From assembly GCA_029959195.1 (NCBI GenBank), contig CP114120.1, positions 744,001-808,000 of the forward strand: a DNA stretch of 64,000 nt, read 5' to 3'. Every line of letters starts with the position of its first letter. Position 1 is the first letter of the stretch. Below the pieces are notes generated by a model that was given only the letters and a program-made list of their open reading frames with translations, was not told where the DNA came from and searched no databases. Source of the DNA: Dictyophora rubrovolvata (taxonomy: Eukaryota > Basidiomycota > Agaricomycetes > Phallales > Phallaceae). The position numbers were made by a program, and so were the translations under genes. Shown one piece after another: positions 12,855-27,100 of the stretch.

Positions 12855-12899
12855 CTACTGACGACGACGAAACTGCCGAATTTCAAATAGCAAATATGA

Positions 12900-15800
12900 T
12901 ATATCTTATCAATGGTAACAATAAAAAAAATTCGGCTGTTTAGGAAGTTATATTGGGAAGCAGATATCCGGGTAGAAAAGCAGCCTGTCCAAGGAGAGCC
13001 AAATACTCACACGTGGCATACCCGAGCTTGAACCCTATTCTTCGCCTCAAGTATACACCCCGGACGGAGAAAAAAAAAGAAACACTAAATTCTTCAAATT
13101 ATTCTCATAGCCACTGTCTAAAAATTTGAACCGACCAGGACTATCAACTTGAAGCTGGAAGAGCGGCCATTCATTGGAAAGGAGCTATTAGGGTCGATAG
13201 AACATCAAAATTTGATTATGCGATGATCTCATTTTCTTTTCAGTAAGATAAGATCCGAGAGTTTAATCATGAGATATGGCAGCAGCACAGCGCTCGGATA
13301 TCTGCCACCACGACGAATTTGTTACATTCTAGCCAGAAATTGCGAAGCGGCGAGTTGAACTGAGGGGTCGAGGGAGTATTCGTTAACATCCACTGTTAGC
13401 GATCCCGAAAGCGTTCTCAACAATGATATATGATATTTTAGTCCCAAGCGAGCGTCAGACAACAGCATTTTAGACGTGAGTGAGTTCACCGCGTCCGGAT
13501 CCGGCTTTCAGTAGACTGTAGCGCAGGTCTAGTGTATTTTATCGCGTGTTTTATTAAAAGCCAATTAGCTTTCTTTCGATTTATAGATCATGAGAGATTG
13601 GACGAAATTCCACGTTCAGCGTTCGTGTTCCTTTTTTTGTTGTCTCCGTAGGTTTTAGGATGTCAATGCTGGTCGCCCGATATTTATTACCTCGCATTAT
13701 CATTTCACGCTAGCCTAAATGCTCGCAAGAGCGTTAATAGCCTTCCAGTTTGAGTTCAAATTGAATTCAAAACTCAACTCTGTGATATTCATTTGGTTGA
13801 ACACGATCTCTCGGTGCCACAGACCCAATGACAATCTGTCCAATGAGTTCGTCCTAGTACCGTTTACATCGCGTTTACGTATTTAAAAATAATGTAAACC
13901 TGTCAAACCTGAAATTTGTCAAGTGGTCAGTCAGTTACACAAATGATAACATGACGGAGGAGTTCCAAAAATAGCCTTCAAGATTACGAATATATGCAGG
14001 TTCAAAAAATCGGAAGCTGAACAAAATATTCAAACCGGTTTTAACTCCCGGCGTATGTATAATATGTTTCAGTTCGAGTTATTGTAGTCCTTAAGTGACC
14101 CTGATAGTTGATATTTATGGTTAAGTAGTTTTGTGATATTGAAGGAAGCTAGAAAGATCATGCGTTGCGTACGGAGATGCAACATTGGGGGTTGAAAATA
14201 CTACTATAAGAGATTTAATTTTTTCTGCGGACAAGCGTCTCTGAGTCCCTGAAGAAGCCAAAGTTCGACAGCGTTGAACACGAGTTCAACGCGTTTATGG
14301 TTATGGCAAAGCCTCGCAGCTTCAGACTTGATAAACCAACCGGGAAATCAACATTGCATGATGGAAGAATGTCCCTATTAAATGAGTGGCTACGGAACTA
14401 TCAGATATAGAAGAGTATTTAGTGATTAGGCGCGGAAACTCTCTGAAAAAAGCTTTTTGGCTTCTTTCGGATGAAATTTTTTCATGCTAAGGGGGTGAAA
14501 ACTCAATTGAGGCAAGGGATCTGACGGAATGGTAGATCTCGAATTCCGCGTCAAGGGATCGGAGGCAAGTTGAGTTTTACCATGTGTTGAGAGGCGAACG
14601 AACGCTTGGACGAATAAGCGCAGATATATCAAAAATTTTGTCTAGAAATAGACTGAGTTGATGAAAGGAGAGGAAGGGGTTGATTATGTATCAGCCTTGT
14701 AGGTTCTAGTCTCCGAAAACCCCGCATATACCTAAAGAAGAGGAAATGTACATAGATTCAGACAACACTTGTATAGGCCGGGAAACAATTGCGCCATTGT
14801 TTTTATTTTCTTGAGTATGAGGCTTCATCAGGCACTCACCATCAACATGAGGGGGAACAATCAAGAGAAAGTTTACTTTGGTATTGTAGGCACCCCCCAC
14901 TGTAGCCAATAAATCGAAAGCTTGCTAACCTGTTGCATCAATAATCTTTCAAACTTCATTGACAACGACTGTTCGGTTATGTCGGACGCGGTGCCCAACT
15001 TTCTCACCCATTCGTGTGTTTTTACCACGTCGGCAGCGTATGGAAAAAGTTGATAATTAAAGTGCATGCGCCAATGTAAAAATTACAAATTAAGAAAGAT
15101 GTGCCCCCCGTCTCTCTACTGTCTTCTTTTTTCTCTCCAGTCTGCCGGCGGGAACTGATATCATCATGATTCGTGAATGCTTCGAAAAAATTCCCGGCGC
15201 TTGGGATCGTTGTGAACGTGGAGAGAGAAGTATCGAGAACAAGACATACGGCTATGGTGCAATAAATAAAAAGTGATGCCAATCTTGGAGTTGTTGACCT
15301 GGCCGGAATCATCACAAACAGTGTCCGAAGGGTCCCGAGACTGACCAGAGTTATGTATTGCGACCACAGGGAAAATTGCAGTTGTAACCAGGCTAGAAGT
15401 TCAGAAGGATTCTCAACAATTGAAAAGATCCTTATTCACCTAACTTTGCACAGGCTAAATATATAGCTGCTCGAAATACAGGAAAAGTTTCGGTTCGCTA
15501 TCTCTTCACTTTAGACGACGCACGAGTTTATTTTCTTTTACGCGTGGTGGTCTAGACAAGGCACCTAAAGATATAAATTACAAGCGACAGAAGCGTATAG
15601 ACAAATACAACTCACCCGGAAGGAGTATGCTCGTCAATGCGTTCATTGATCGTTAGCTTGAACATATGATAAATGGAGCGGGGTCTATTCTAAAAAAAAT
15701 CCTATATTTGGTGGGACGCAACCCATATTCTAATAATGGACCTGTGATCGGGACCTTATCAGAAGCCGAAGAGTGTGTACGTATGATTTCAGACGCGTCT

Positions 15801-17871
15801 GGTTCGTGCTGAAGGATCGTCGGAGCGATGACTTCAAGAATGCTAAAATAAAAAGAAATCATCTCGACACGTGGTTCGCTCGCGTATATTTCCTGTCCTG
15901 TGTGCGTTGCATATTACTATCTAAAACATCCGTGCACCCTTGAACCGGGATTTCAGAAGTGCGATGCGAATCTTTTGTTGAAATCAGTTCGACTAATTGA
16001 CCTCAAAAACGAGTACGCGTGTTTCCCAAGTTTGCCGCGCTTTCCTTTGCCCATGCATTTCCATGAGGTTGCTCGCCAAAGTAAAAAGTCTAGATTCTCA
16101 CTCCTGTGTCCTGAGGCTGTTATTAGGCTAAAAGTTGAACACGAGTGTTCAATGTCAAATTTCAATACATAATTTATACATAACGATACATACGATTCAA
16201 GTCATTCCGATCAAAGGTTAAATGAATACGAACAGTTTTCGGGTCGTGTAAAATAAATGACATAACCTGGTCCGTTCGGACGTTCTCTATCGATGATATT
16301 GCTACAGGTCGTGGTCGGACACTTATCTGACTTGTTGACTGTAGACGTGTTAACATCTTGACGTCGCATAATTTGTTTGAATTTCGTACCTAATGTGTGT
16401 AATGTCTCAAGGACACGAAATGGGTCTAAGATTGGACTCAAAAGGACAACGTCAGGACCCATTCAAGCACAAACGCCCTTCCATCAAACCGTTGAGGGTT
16501 CATGCTCGCAGCAAACTGACTGAACGACCCCTTCACGTCCATTTTCCAAAACCCCTGTCATTCGATTTGGGCACACTATTTGTAAATTCCTGTTTATCAA
16601 ATTGTGTTCTGTTGTTATCGGGACGTCGACATAAAGTGCGATTATCATTCCGATTCTGACATATTTGAGTGCATCTCCCCTTGTGGTTAGATAAGTCGCA
16701 GATCTCATAAAAACCACGTCCATATTTTGATCGTACCTCGTGACGGAGACATGGATAAACTGAACCTGATTGCAAAGACGTATGTGTTTTCGAATCTGTA
16801 TAAAAGGCCACACTGATAAGAGAGAAAGAAAGAAAAAAACAACGTCTGTCCGGTATGCGGCGTGTGCATGAGATTTTATGGGCGGCCCGCATTGGAAAAC
16901 ACGTTCTAGGCAAATATGGATGGCTAGCTTTTCCCCCAGTAATATAGTCATGTCCGATTCTTCTGAGAAAAAACGCACCGGTAGCTTATGCAGCCGAAAG
17001 CCTAGACCTTAAAGTTTGAAGGTGTAACACTTTTGGCCGCATCATATGTTTGGTCTTCGACAAGGAAGCAAGTGTGACATTTAGAGCGGATTGGCACGAG
17101 CGTGGTTCATGGAGAAAACCAAGAACAGATGTGATGCGACCGTCGAATGATTTTTCGTACAGAAGGCCGGCGGGTGCAGAAAAGAAAATGCGGAAAAACC
17201 GCTACGTTGCAAAAGAAACAAAGAAGCAGAGTCACGAAATGTTCCGGAATCTTCAAAATGAATACATACATAATTATAACTTATTTAAGTACAAAAAAAG
17301 GGGAGAAGCATGTCTGGATCAGTGAGAAATATGTTCAAAGATTTAATTTTGCGAAAAAAGCAACTTGCCGTGAAATTTAATGTGAAGAAGAAGAGAATCA
17401 AGTTTGTCCTCGCGCGTTGTGCTGAATTCGTTTTGATATTTGTGCAGAATTGGAAAAATGAAACCAGAGCGATCTTTTGGGGGTATATTGGTCGACATGT
17501 CGTCATCAAAAAGGACGGAAATGCTAAAAATAGGCGTGGGCAACGGAAATCAGCGGGGGTTAATATTTGGATTCGGTAATCTCCGAGGGAGGTCCGGGAG
17601 AAGCCGTCCTGAATTTGCAAAAAAATACGGGGGAAAAAAATAATTTTTTTTTTCCGGACAAATTTTAATTCGAAAATAATTCGACAAAATCCTTGGCGGA
17701 CGGAAATAACCGCGAAAAAGAAGAAGGACGAAAGGTCAAAAACTTCCTTTCCTTACTCCGTATTAGGATTATGTCATCCCAGCTATGTGTGTACTACAAA
17801 AATCATCATGACCCAGTTCCCAATACGTCTCGTTTTACGCTCTCGCTGCTCTGTCTCTTCTCTTTCTCATC
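12900..17871. other. gene-poor region, 5 kb
   Basis: No gene could be supported. Weakly coding-like stretches exist on the minus strand (14870-15070, 15650-15860), but they lack linked exons and recognisable motifs. Longer open frames at 16484-16978 have no family resemblance. A-rich and T-rich runs occur at 17620-17660, just before the cyclophilin promoter. The region may be decayed genes or transposon debris. Confidence 0.4.
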
Positions 17872-18726
17872 ATGTCAGAATCGCTTCCCCCAAACGTGTT
17901 TGTATGTCGTATGCCTTCAACTTCATTTATCCCCTCCGATGACAAACCCCCGTCTACTAGATGGACATTGAAATCAACCAGGAGTATGCTGGCAGAATTG
18001 TGTTCAGGCTATACGACGACATTACACCGAGAACTTCGCGCAATTTCCGAGAACTTGCTACCGGTGTCAACGGGTTTGGCTATGCCAATTCAATATTTCA
18101 TCGAGTTGCAGACGTGAGTAGCTGTAACCATGTCTTTTTGATATCTCGATTCCAAGTTTGGTTGGCATGAGAGATGAGCTGACGCTGTTTATTTTTTACC
18201 CGTAGTTCATGATCCAAGGTGATTATTATTAGCCTGGGCTTATCGTCATCGTCATCTAAATTCTGATTCGCTGAAGGGGGAGATTTTGAGAATAGCGATG
18301 GTACCGGAGGGAGGAGTATATGGAACAAACCATTCCCTGGTACATAATCTCATTTTCCCGCATTCGGCTGCGTAATTACATCGTTATTGTTTCCCAGATG
18401 AAACTTTCCGTGTCCGTCACTACAAACCCGGCTTACTTGCCAGCGCAAATCGAGGACCCAACTCAAATACATCACAGGTACCGCTCTTCAAAACTCAACA
18501 TCTCCTATCCGTTTTATCCTTTATTCCCCTGCTTTCTTTCTAGTTTTATATCACAACTTGTCCATGTCCTTGGCTTGATAGGAGGAATGTCGTTTTTGGC
18601 GAAGTCACAGAAGGAATGGACATTGTTTACCGCATACAAAGCTATGTGTCGGATCACGTATCAAGGAAGCCGAGCGCCAGGGTTGTCGTCAGTCGATGTG
18701 GAGTTGTTACCGCCCGAACGGAATGA
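17872..18726 (+). CDS. cyclophilin-type peptidyl-prolyl cis-trans isomerase (diverged)
   Basis: Single-domain cyclophilin of about 180 residues in six exons, expected to catalyse proline isomerisation in the cytosol. Exon 1 starts [10 protein letters not shown] and joins [20 protein letters not shown]. Then come [55 protein letters not shown] and [20 protein letters not shown]. The protein ends [10 protein letters not shown] before TGA at 18724-18726. The Arg of FHR, FM.Q and the cyclosporin-binding Trp of PWLD are kept. The usual His of WLDGKHVVFG is Asn, and the YGEKFEDENF segment is replaced by WNKPFPDETF. These changes set it apart from the highly conserved CypA type and suggest altered substrate or drug binding (inference). 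There is no signal peptide, so a cytosolic or nuclear location is likely. Confidence 0.85.
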
Positions 18727-18850
18727 ACAAGAAAATCTGCTTGTCTAGTGCACCCTTTAGCCGTACCGTCGCGTTTCCGTTTCAACTTTTAAACTTCACT
18801 CGACGGGTCTTCCCGGAGCGCCCTTTTGTTCTCGATATATGCACTCTATT

Positions 18851-18875
<25 letters not shown>
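18851..18875. repeat. (TC)12 microsatellite
   Basis: Uninterrupted TC dinucleotides continue into a looser TTTC-rich stretch to about 18890. It lies about 125 bp downstream of the cyclophilin stop, probably in its 3' untranslated region. Confidence 0.9.
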
Positions 18876-18882
<7 letters not shown>

Positions 18883-18890
18883 TCTTTCTG

Positions 18891-21800
18891 TGAACATGTG
18901 TGGGACTACAAAATATATTTAGGATGGCAACTCATTTCAAACTTTTCTGAATTTGATTCTCGATCCAGATTTAGGTCAAGTTACTAGTAATGAATTCCTT
19001 CCTTTTAATAAAAACTCATTGTTTACATATTATCTGACCTATTCTTCCCGTCCTTTCAAGCTGTATAGGCGACCATCGCAATGATTTCCCTTCTTTTTGT
19101 TTGTTTCACGGAGTGTTTTATTAAGCGTAAACATTGATTCATTCCTGTATTTACTACCCCGCTGCCTTTTGCTTAATACATATATTCTTATATTGTATAC
19201 TCTTGGCTCCAATCAGAATCATTAGTGAGCGGCAATGATTCAATTGAACGGATCGGCCCCTCGTTTTGAACATGCATTGCATGGTGATTTCGGCAATGAC
19301 CTCAAAGGCTTTCTCGGTTAAATAATCGTTTACTGCTCGTCCGTCTCCTCGCGCAAAAGCAATGAATAACATATTCAGCCACCGTCTCGCTCAAAGGAAA
19401 GCCAACTTACCCGACGACCCCCGTCGTCGTCCGAGTCGGGATCCGTCAAACTTGAAACCAACATCATTTATAATGTCTAAATAATTCGTTAGTCGGATAC
19501 GTTACATAAGTTCTATGCAAATTAAAAGGAATAGGAGAATATTCGGGTTCTGCCAGTGATGAAAATTGTTTTTAAGCGATGCCGAAAACTACACATCCTA
19601 TCCATTTTTACCATGACGGCACCGGAATAATTCATCTCAAGTAAATGAACGAATTGAATTGTCTTCCAAATAGAACCTTGCCTAGACCCAACATGTGCGA
19701 ACTGTATAAGAACAACAACTGCGGACATGCGATGTACCTTGATATTGCATAATATTGTTCGTTGACTGGTTCCCTTTTCAAAACTACTGTATAAAAAGTC
19801 CGGATAGCCCCGTCGAGCCATCAGATCAGCCCAGTGAAAAGAAAAAAAACCCCGCACATATCGACGATGGCTGACGAATACTCAAACCTTCCTTGTTTTG
19901 AAAGGAGAAGAAAAAAAAGGGGGGGACGTGGTCAGGGAATTACGCTAAACAGCGCTCAGCTCATCTTATTTGCTGCTAATCCAATTAAACCTTGAACCTG
20001 TACCTTAAACCACGGTCCCATCATGCATCACTGGCAAATGCCAAAGCTCCCTTCGTACGAACACCCGAAGTCGGAATCCCATTCTCATTGGTTGCTAAAA
20101 AGAAGACGTGAACAAAAAACAGTCAGCCATATAATCGATGGTGATATATATCTCCAATGCATTAGTCTGTAAACAGAGCTGGAAGGGGAAGCAACTGTTA
20201 AAAAAATGATCATTGGCAGCGCAGTCGGCGTCTGTAATTAAACAAACTTTACAGGAGAAAGACGCTCCTTTGAGTAAATGGTAGCGCCAGATGGGAAAAA
20301 ACCTTGAAACATAACCTCAAACTAAAATCGCCATCACAGATCTTCCATCCACATGCATATTTGTATGGATGGGTGTGTTGGTTCGGGGTGTGACTCGAAA
20401 GGACCACTAATCAAAGTTGGAAGCTTCCTAATATGCTTGTGACACTAGTGCATATATATGTTAGATCGGTAAATGGCGAGGTTTCACTTCCATTTGTCCG
20501 TTTCAATGATACTTCACATCGGAAACGTTATGTTGATTCAGCCCGAAATGTTGTTTCTACCACTTCAGTATTTTCATAAACAACACTGGCACTTACATAT
20601 TTATATATGTATTTATATTTAACGTACGATGGCACGGCGCGCTTTTCATATTCGTCTATCATTTTCATTTCACAGAAATTTGTTCGTCACCCAGAAGCTG
20701 ATGATACAGTGAGAATTGTGTGTGAGAGAAGTTGTAAATGATACTGTCAGCTCGTACTCACACGATAATGCAAACACAGTTTTTGAGATTCCCTAGAAAC
20801 TCGCACACGCACGCAGATCTTGTGATCTCAGTCTTCGCGAATTTAGTGCTTTGAGAAAAAAATTTCCCCCGCGAGCTGTTCTTTTACGGGAGTCGGCCCT
20901 AGCTCGTCCAGATTGGGGGGAGTGGTTGGAATATGTATGCGAAGCAAGTTATAAGTCACTCGTTAAACTCGAGTAGTAGACGTATGGATGAGCTCACCGA
21001 CCAAGTTGACGCCACAACAAGTCATTAATGTCCTCGCTTAATAATAATTACCTATACCATTTAACATCATCTTGGTACTTCTCATATCTAATATAAAGTG
21101 ATTTGAGAATATTACAATAACCTTTACCGAACCTGCTACATATGGCATTGCAGTGCATGCGGCTGAAACCGAACTTGAATTTGATCCAGGATCTTTGAAA
21201 TTGCCAAGCTGGGACTCGGGAGTGATGTTCGGTTACAATACGTAATTCGACACCTCGGTCAAACCAACATAACGTCACCGAAATTCCGGCTGGTTGGTTG
21301 TCGCTACGATCTGACAGCCATTTACAGATATATGTTACTTCAAATTGTCTGGCGCTAGCATGAAATCAGGTTTGGTTAGCGACGTTACGATATAGCACTT
21401 AACCAGAATTGTGTTCATAAAGGCGCGGCCTCCGAAGGGGTTCTGGTGCAGAGGAGGGATATCACTGTTTAATTAAGGAGTTGGCACAGGTTTGCTGGGA
21501 TTCGGGACATGCCCATGAAAATTAGAAGTTCGGCGTGATTGGTTTAGTAGCTACTATGTATGCGGTTCCATGCGCACATCGGGCCTGAGACTTACATATG
21601 TACTCGCGTCCGAGTCGTGATCGATTAAACATGCATTCGCCCGCGTTATACTTTACAGTCCTAAACCCTCAGGCGGAATGCGGCATTCCATGACCAAGTT
21701 ATTTAGGGAGAGAAGCATACAGCGATCATTCAAAAATGCGCAAACTGGTATAATTGGGAATTAGTTCCTATCTTTAGACTCGGATAGGCCCGGACTGAAT

Positions 21801-23824
21801 ATGTGACAAAGATCAAATGCGATAAGATATTTACCAATTGAAGAAAGAGTTACCCACTAGTAGAAGTTCGAAAAAAAAGAATGATTCGTTGGGTGGCCCT
21901 TGTAGCAAAAGTGGCAGTCACTCCTTGTGATGGTAACTTATCTTTTGCACTGGCACCGAATCCACTGTCAAGATTCAAAAACCAGATCAGCGCAACTCAA
22001 ACATCTTCTAAAAATGATATGATTTTTGCGATGATTTTCCATTAGCCTACTGCTCTTCACGTCAGAATGACGAGGATCAGATAGGATAACCCACTGCTAT
22101 TAATGGATATTTAAGACAAATTGGGCCCGGGTAAACCGTGACCAATCCATGGTACGCAGCGCAAGTTCTTAGACTATACAAGTTGATAACTGGCTGTTAA
22201 ATCCTAAAGTTCTGCGAAGTCAAGAAGCGAATTATAAAGCGATGAACTTATGGATCATACTGAACATCTAAACCATTGTCATGACTCAATAGCCACATTG
22301 CATAGCTTGAATAAGGGTCCATCCGTAGCTGATGACAAGCCAGACATGAATGTCCCGAGCACAACCAAAGTCCCTTGAAAGAGTGTCCAACCAAAGCATT
22401 CATCTACAGCCGTCCCATTTCTAAAATAATCCACAGCGATTCATTCGGAAGAGAACGGGAGCGCTGATCCAACAGATGTATGCCTTTTACCTGCTACAAG
22501 CACACAACTCTGATAGTTGACATTGACATTGCGGTGATGGAAGCACAAGTTCACGTGCGTAAAATCCGCGTCTCCTGGTTCGAATCGTAGGCACGAACTT
22601 GCACGGGCCCGGAAAGACCGGTTAGATATCCACGAGGTCGATACAGAGAATGGATGAGAGAACGGTGGGATAAATAAAGTGTTAATGGTGGCCTGAAAAT
22701 TCCGGCAATCATTGGAACTTGAAATGGGAGATTTGTACTTAGCCTGTGGCAATGGAGGACTCCTACCAAATATGGTATATTTTAATGCCATTTAACACGG
22801 TCTTCGCACATGATAAGAGTAGATAACACAAGGAAGACCGACTTGCTTCACAACACAAGGGATTAAGATCTTCCACTTGTAGATAACTGCACGGTTGGGT
22901 ATTGTTAGTCTCCTGAGATTAGTCAAGTGGATGTGAACACGGGAGAAGGATTTTCCTAGCACGATTATCATCTAGTTAGCCAAGGTTGGAAGAAAGGCTG
23001 TTGATGTGAATGAAGCGGGTGGCATTGTATCAACGAACCGGATTTGATTGAGAAAACAGAAAGCGAGCCAAAGCAAAGGACAAGGAGCAGATGGAGAAGC
23101 ATCCTTGGATTAACATAGTCCAGTTTCAGGTTGGCCCAACAAGGGTTGCTCTGCAGACTCCGCAAAGGAATCAGTAAAATAAGCCTCATGATATCGAAAG
23201 CAATGATACGATTTAACCAAATTCAGATAAGGACATTACCCTGACCGATACCGCTGACTCGGTTTAGGCTTGCAGAAGTAAAAACTTATTTGAATTGATT
23301 GAAAGACTAAGGGATAATCGATAACCGGTGTGATATTGTTCGACCCACCTCTTGTTTCAAGCGAGTTTGTCAGTTTGCCAAGGTAGAAAAATTGAGGCTA
23401 GGACACCAATTCTAACTTGGATTTTAGCTGGAGGTAATTTCCAGACTTGAGTCAACTAAATTCCAGTGATGATAAGATCAAGGAAGCACGTTCGACAGCC
23501 TTCGATAAACTCGTGAGCTGCAACAGAAAACCGGTCGGCCAAAGGACTGGCTGGACTATTTTTTTTACAGGCTATTGCTTTTACCGGAGATAACGATGTG
23601 TAAAAATGTCAAAGGGTTTGCCTCCACTGAGCGGCCAAGGCAGTCCAACCTAGATTATTCCCTCACCAGCGTATGTGAATTATTCTGTCGAGATGAACTA
23701 CGCCAACAACAGTCAGCCAAAATTGAGGAAGCTCGAAGTGAAGGTAAAATAAGCAAGTTGTTACTAGATAATGTAAGCGAGATCAATTATATAATAGTTG
23801 GCAACTGGCGAATCAAAAAAATGT
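18891..23824. other. gene-poor region, 4.9 kb
   Basis: No gene could be supported on either strand. Open frames such as 19522-19857, 22441-22791 and 22968-23189 (minus) are short, lack splice-linked partners and show no family resemblance. No terminal repeats or transposase motifs were seen. Confidence 0.4.
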
Positions 23825-23907
23825 GTGCCCACCGCGAGTCGAACGCGGGGCTCCTCGGACTTTCATTGAGCCACAACGAGGTGATTTAACCACTAATCGA
23901 TGGGCAC
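23825..23907 (-). tRNA. tRNA-His(GTG) with 12-nt intron
   Basis: Second tRNA-His gene on the minus strand, with the same acceptor stem, D arm and T arm as the copy at 12.2 kb. The anticodon stem is CCTCG/CGAGG rather than CTTCG/CGAAG, a paired change that keeps the helix. The loop TTGTGGC gives anticodon GTG. The intron is 12 nt and differs in sequence from the first copy. The mature length is 71 nt. Confidence 0.93.
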
Positions 23908-24157
23908 GGCTACAGCCTGAGGTTCACTTGTACATATAGTTAGTATCATCTCCCTACAAGCAAGTATCATCGGACAAGCTAACTTCAGCTTAGCAGATCG
24001 TCTATTCACCATCGAACGTTCGCCAATGGCTGTCACCAATAAGCTCATTCGTTCCGAGATCCGAATTCTTTCCGGCTACTACTAAGTGATACGGTAGATT
24101 CAAATGTAGCATCTAATTGTATAAATATATTACGCAAATTATATCAAATTCGGATCG

Positions 24158-27100
24158 TTACTTTGACTTCTTCTCAATAGCGGCAACCTCCGCTTCTGCT
24201 GCCTGGGCCAGCCTCAATCTCTCTTCTTCAGCCCGTCGTTTTTCTCTCCGCTCGCGACCACGGGTGACGAGCGGTTTTGGGTCCAAGTCAGCAAACAGCC
24301 GTTTGCAGGTCACTTCTATGAAGTAACACCCTATGAAGTCGAAAGCCATAGTCAAAACGAGACGTAAGCGGAACTGGGTAATTCAATTAGCATTTCAAAA
24401 CAAGAGCTGAGGGGGAAAGTATCGTTACCCCAGAAGACATCTCGACAATTTGCAACCATCGGTTCAATTCAGGCATAAAATCAACGGCACCACCATATGC
24501 TACCGCAGCTGCGCCAAGCAGACCATAATACAACGCAGGATTCTCCCGAATCCCTTCACGGAATGGTCGACCCTGCTGCATGTGAGAACACTACCAAATA
24601 TCTAGAGCTCTAGACGTACCTGGTAATTAATGGCAACGGTCGATACTTGCTGAGACAGATCCAATAGGTAAATAGCCGTATTGAGCAAATTAGGCTCAAA
24701 CTTGGCTTCTAGATCGATGACCTCACTCAGACTAAAGAGGTCAATTAGAGGTACCGCGATCAGAGTGAATGGAAGGTACATACGGCTCAATTGAATGCGA
24801 TAAGGATGTGATGTACAACATAGCCGCGATGTGGATGGCGAATTGTATTATTATAGACAAAAAGACGTAAAGGTTGAAGATGTTGCCAAGAGGCCGTTCA
24901 CGAGAAAGCCTCTCCACAGGCTGCATTTGAAAAAAGAACATCAGTTAAAATACAACATCATGACGCAAATACATACTCTGGCACGAGAAATACAGAGGAA
25001 GCACACGGAGATTAGCATGCCAGATATCGTCATTTGATAATCGCCGTATTTGATACCATCTAGATATTGCACACTACGACTGTAGGCCGTAATGAGACAA
25101 TTCAGCGCAAGAATCTTGTACATCTGAACAGTTGCGACTAATGTACAACGCCCTTGACGAATGATACTCGTGACTGTCCAACTTATCAGTACGAGAATAC
25201 ACTAGAAAAGCCGCCCATACTTACTGGCTGAGACATTAGACAATTTAGAAGTAAACGGCGCAGCACAAGAGGCGTCTCCGAGTTTAATTTGAGGAGGCTC
25301 ATCGTCTTCACCCAATTCAGCCATTTTGTCAGTGATACTTGCAAGATCGAACTGGTCGGAACATGAGCTATTAAACACCATATATCATAATCAGGATCTC
25401 ACCTTCTCCATAGGATTCTTCTGTCTAGCAACTTTAAGATTATCAGCCGCCTTCTTTTGGGCTTCAACAGCACCGGGATACAAATGTTCAATTGCCTTCG
25501 GAACGGGGGGCGGAGGTTGTCCAAACCGAGCCGAGATTTTCAACTGGCTTTCATATACTTTTTTGATCCGCTCATTTTTCTGGTGTTCCGCGATCTTCTG
25601 CAAGTCTTCTGGGGTGCCATCTAACAACGCCACACCGATATCAGCTTGTTTGAGAGCACCGACGTCGTTTGTTCCATCACCAGCCATCAGTGTGATATAG
25701 CCCAGCGATTTCAATGCAGTAAGGATCAGCTCCTTTTGGACAGGCGATACCCGAGCATAAACCCATGTATTTTCAACGAGATCTTTGAACGATGGTTGTG
25801 ATTGGTACTGTTTCATAGCAGCTCCCGTAATGCAAATATCGTAGTCTTCGAATATACGCTTATCCAGTGGTTTTGAAGGGTCGACAGGGATGACCACAGT
25901 CTCATCAACGTTCCGCCATACCAGATCTGACCCAAAAAGTAGTTCAGAAAAGGCTTCATAGTACAGGGGTAAAACTCCTCACCCGTTTCGCTCGCGGCGT
26001 TCTCCTTCAAATCCAGAATGAGACATTCACGATCTACAATTTCGACGTCCCTGGCCACATGCACAGCTGTGAGGGGATTATCACCGGTAATCATTATACA
26101 CTGCAATAAAATCAATATCGGTAAATTGCTAAGTGATAATAGCATACCCTATGCGATGAATCCGCAAGCATTTTAAGTGCATCTACCGCGTCCTTTTTCA
26201 GGGGACAATGGAAAACCAAGAATCCAGCGAAACCCAAGTTAGATTCAACGACATCTCTAGGAAGCTTATTGATCTTTGGGGGAAATATCAGTGTCAAACG
26301 CTCATATTTAGGATGATACTCTTAGTACCTTCTCCGTACTCATAGGTTCCATAATCTTGATTCCTAGTGCCAAAACACGGCTTCCCCTCTTGGTGAACCA
26401 TTTGTAAGTTTCATCATAACCCTCCGGAACTTGAGATAACATTGTTTTAATAGTCTCAGGAGCACCTTTGGTCGCTGCGATGACGGCGCCACCAGGTAAA
26501 GTTGAGATAGTAGACATTCGCTTGAGGGCGGAAGAGAACTGGAATCGACGACGGATATGCAGTTGAATGCGATTGGCAGGTCCTGAAGATGGCGAAAGAA
26601 TATCGCCTGCCACAACGTGCGTGTATAAAGGACGAGAATTATAAGTGAAGTCGCGACTTTATTTACCTTTAATCAAACTCCATTCCAAAGCCTCAAGAGC
26701 TATCTTTTCCATGGGATCACCGACGACTGTTCCGTCATCTAATAAAACAAGTGCGTGTGCTGCTGCAAGGCAAAGAATAGTTTCCCGGGACGTTTCCTTG
26801 ACATTGAGAAGGCGGGTACGATTTTGTGGACTAAGCATGTTCAAACATCAATACAGAGCACGATATTTAGATTACCACGGAGAACCCACTCTACACCACT
26901 GACACCCTCCAAGACCAAAGATTCTGCAGTAATGGTTCCAGTTTTGTCAAAGCAACATACGTCAACACGTCCGGCAAATGGAATGCGAAACGGCTCGGTG
27001 CAAAATATGGCTGACGCGAACTTGAATAAGTGTACAGAACCAATGAAAAAAACGCATTTTACCTAGTTTAGACAACGCAACTAAACTCGCATTTACGGCA

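Noticed and set aside
16484-16978. 164-residue open frame on the minus strand
   Set aside because: No recognisable motif. An overlapping frame on the same strand is equally long, and the amino-acid mix looks random.
22968-23189. Hydrophobic 73-residue frame resembling a signal-anchored peptide
   Set aside because: No promoter, no linked exon and no family resemblance in a gene-poor stretch.
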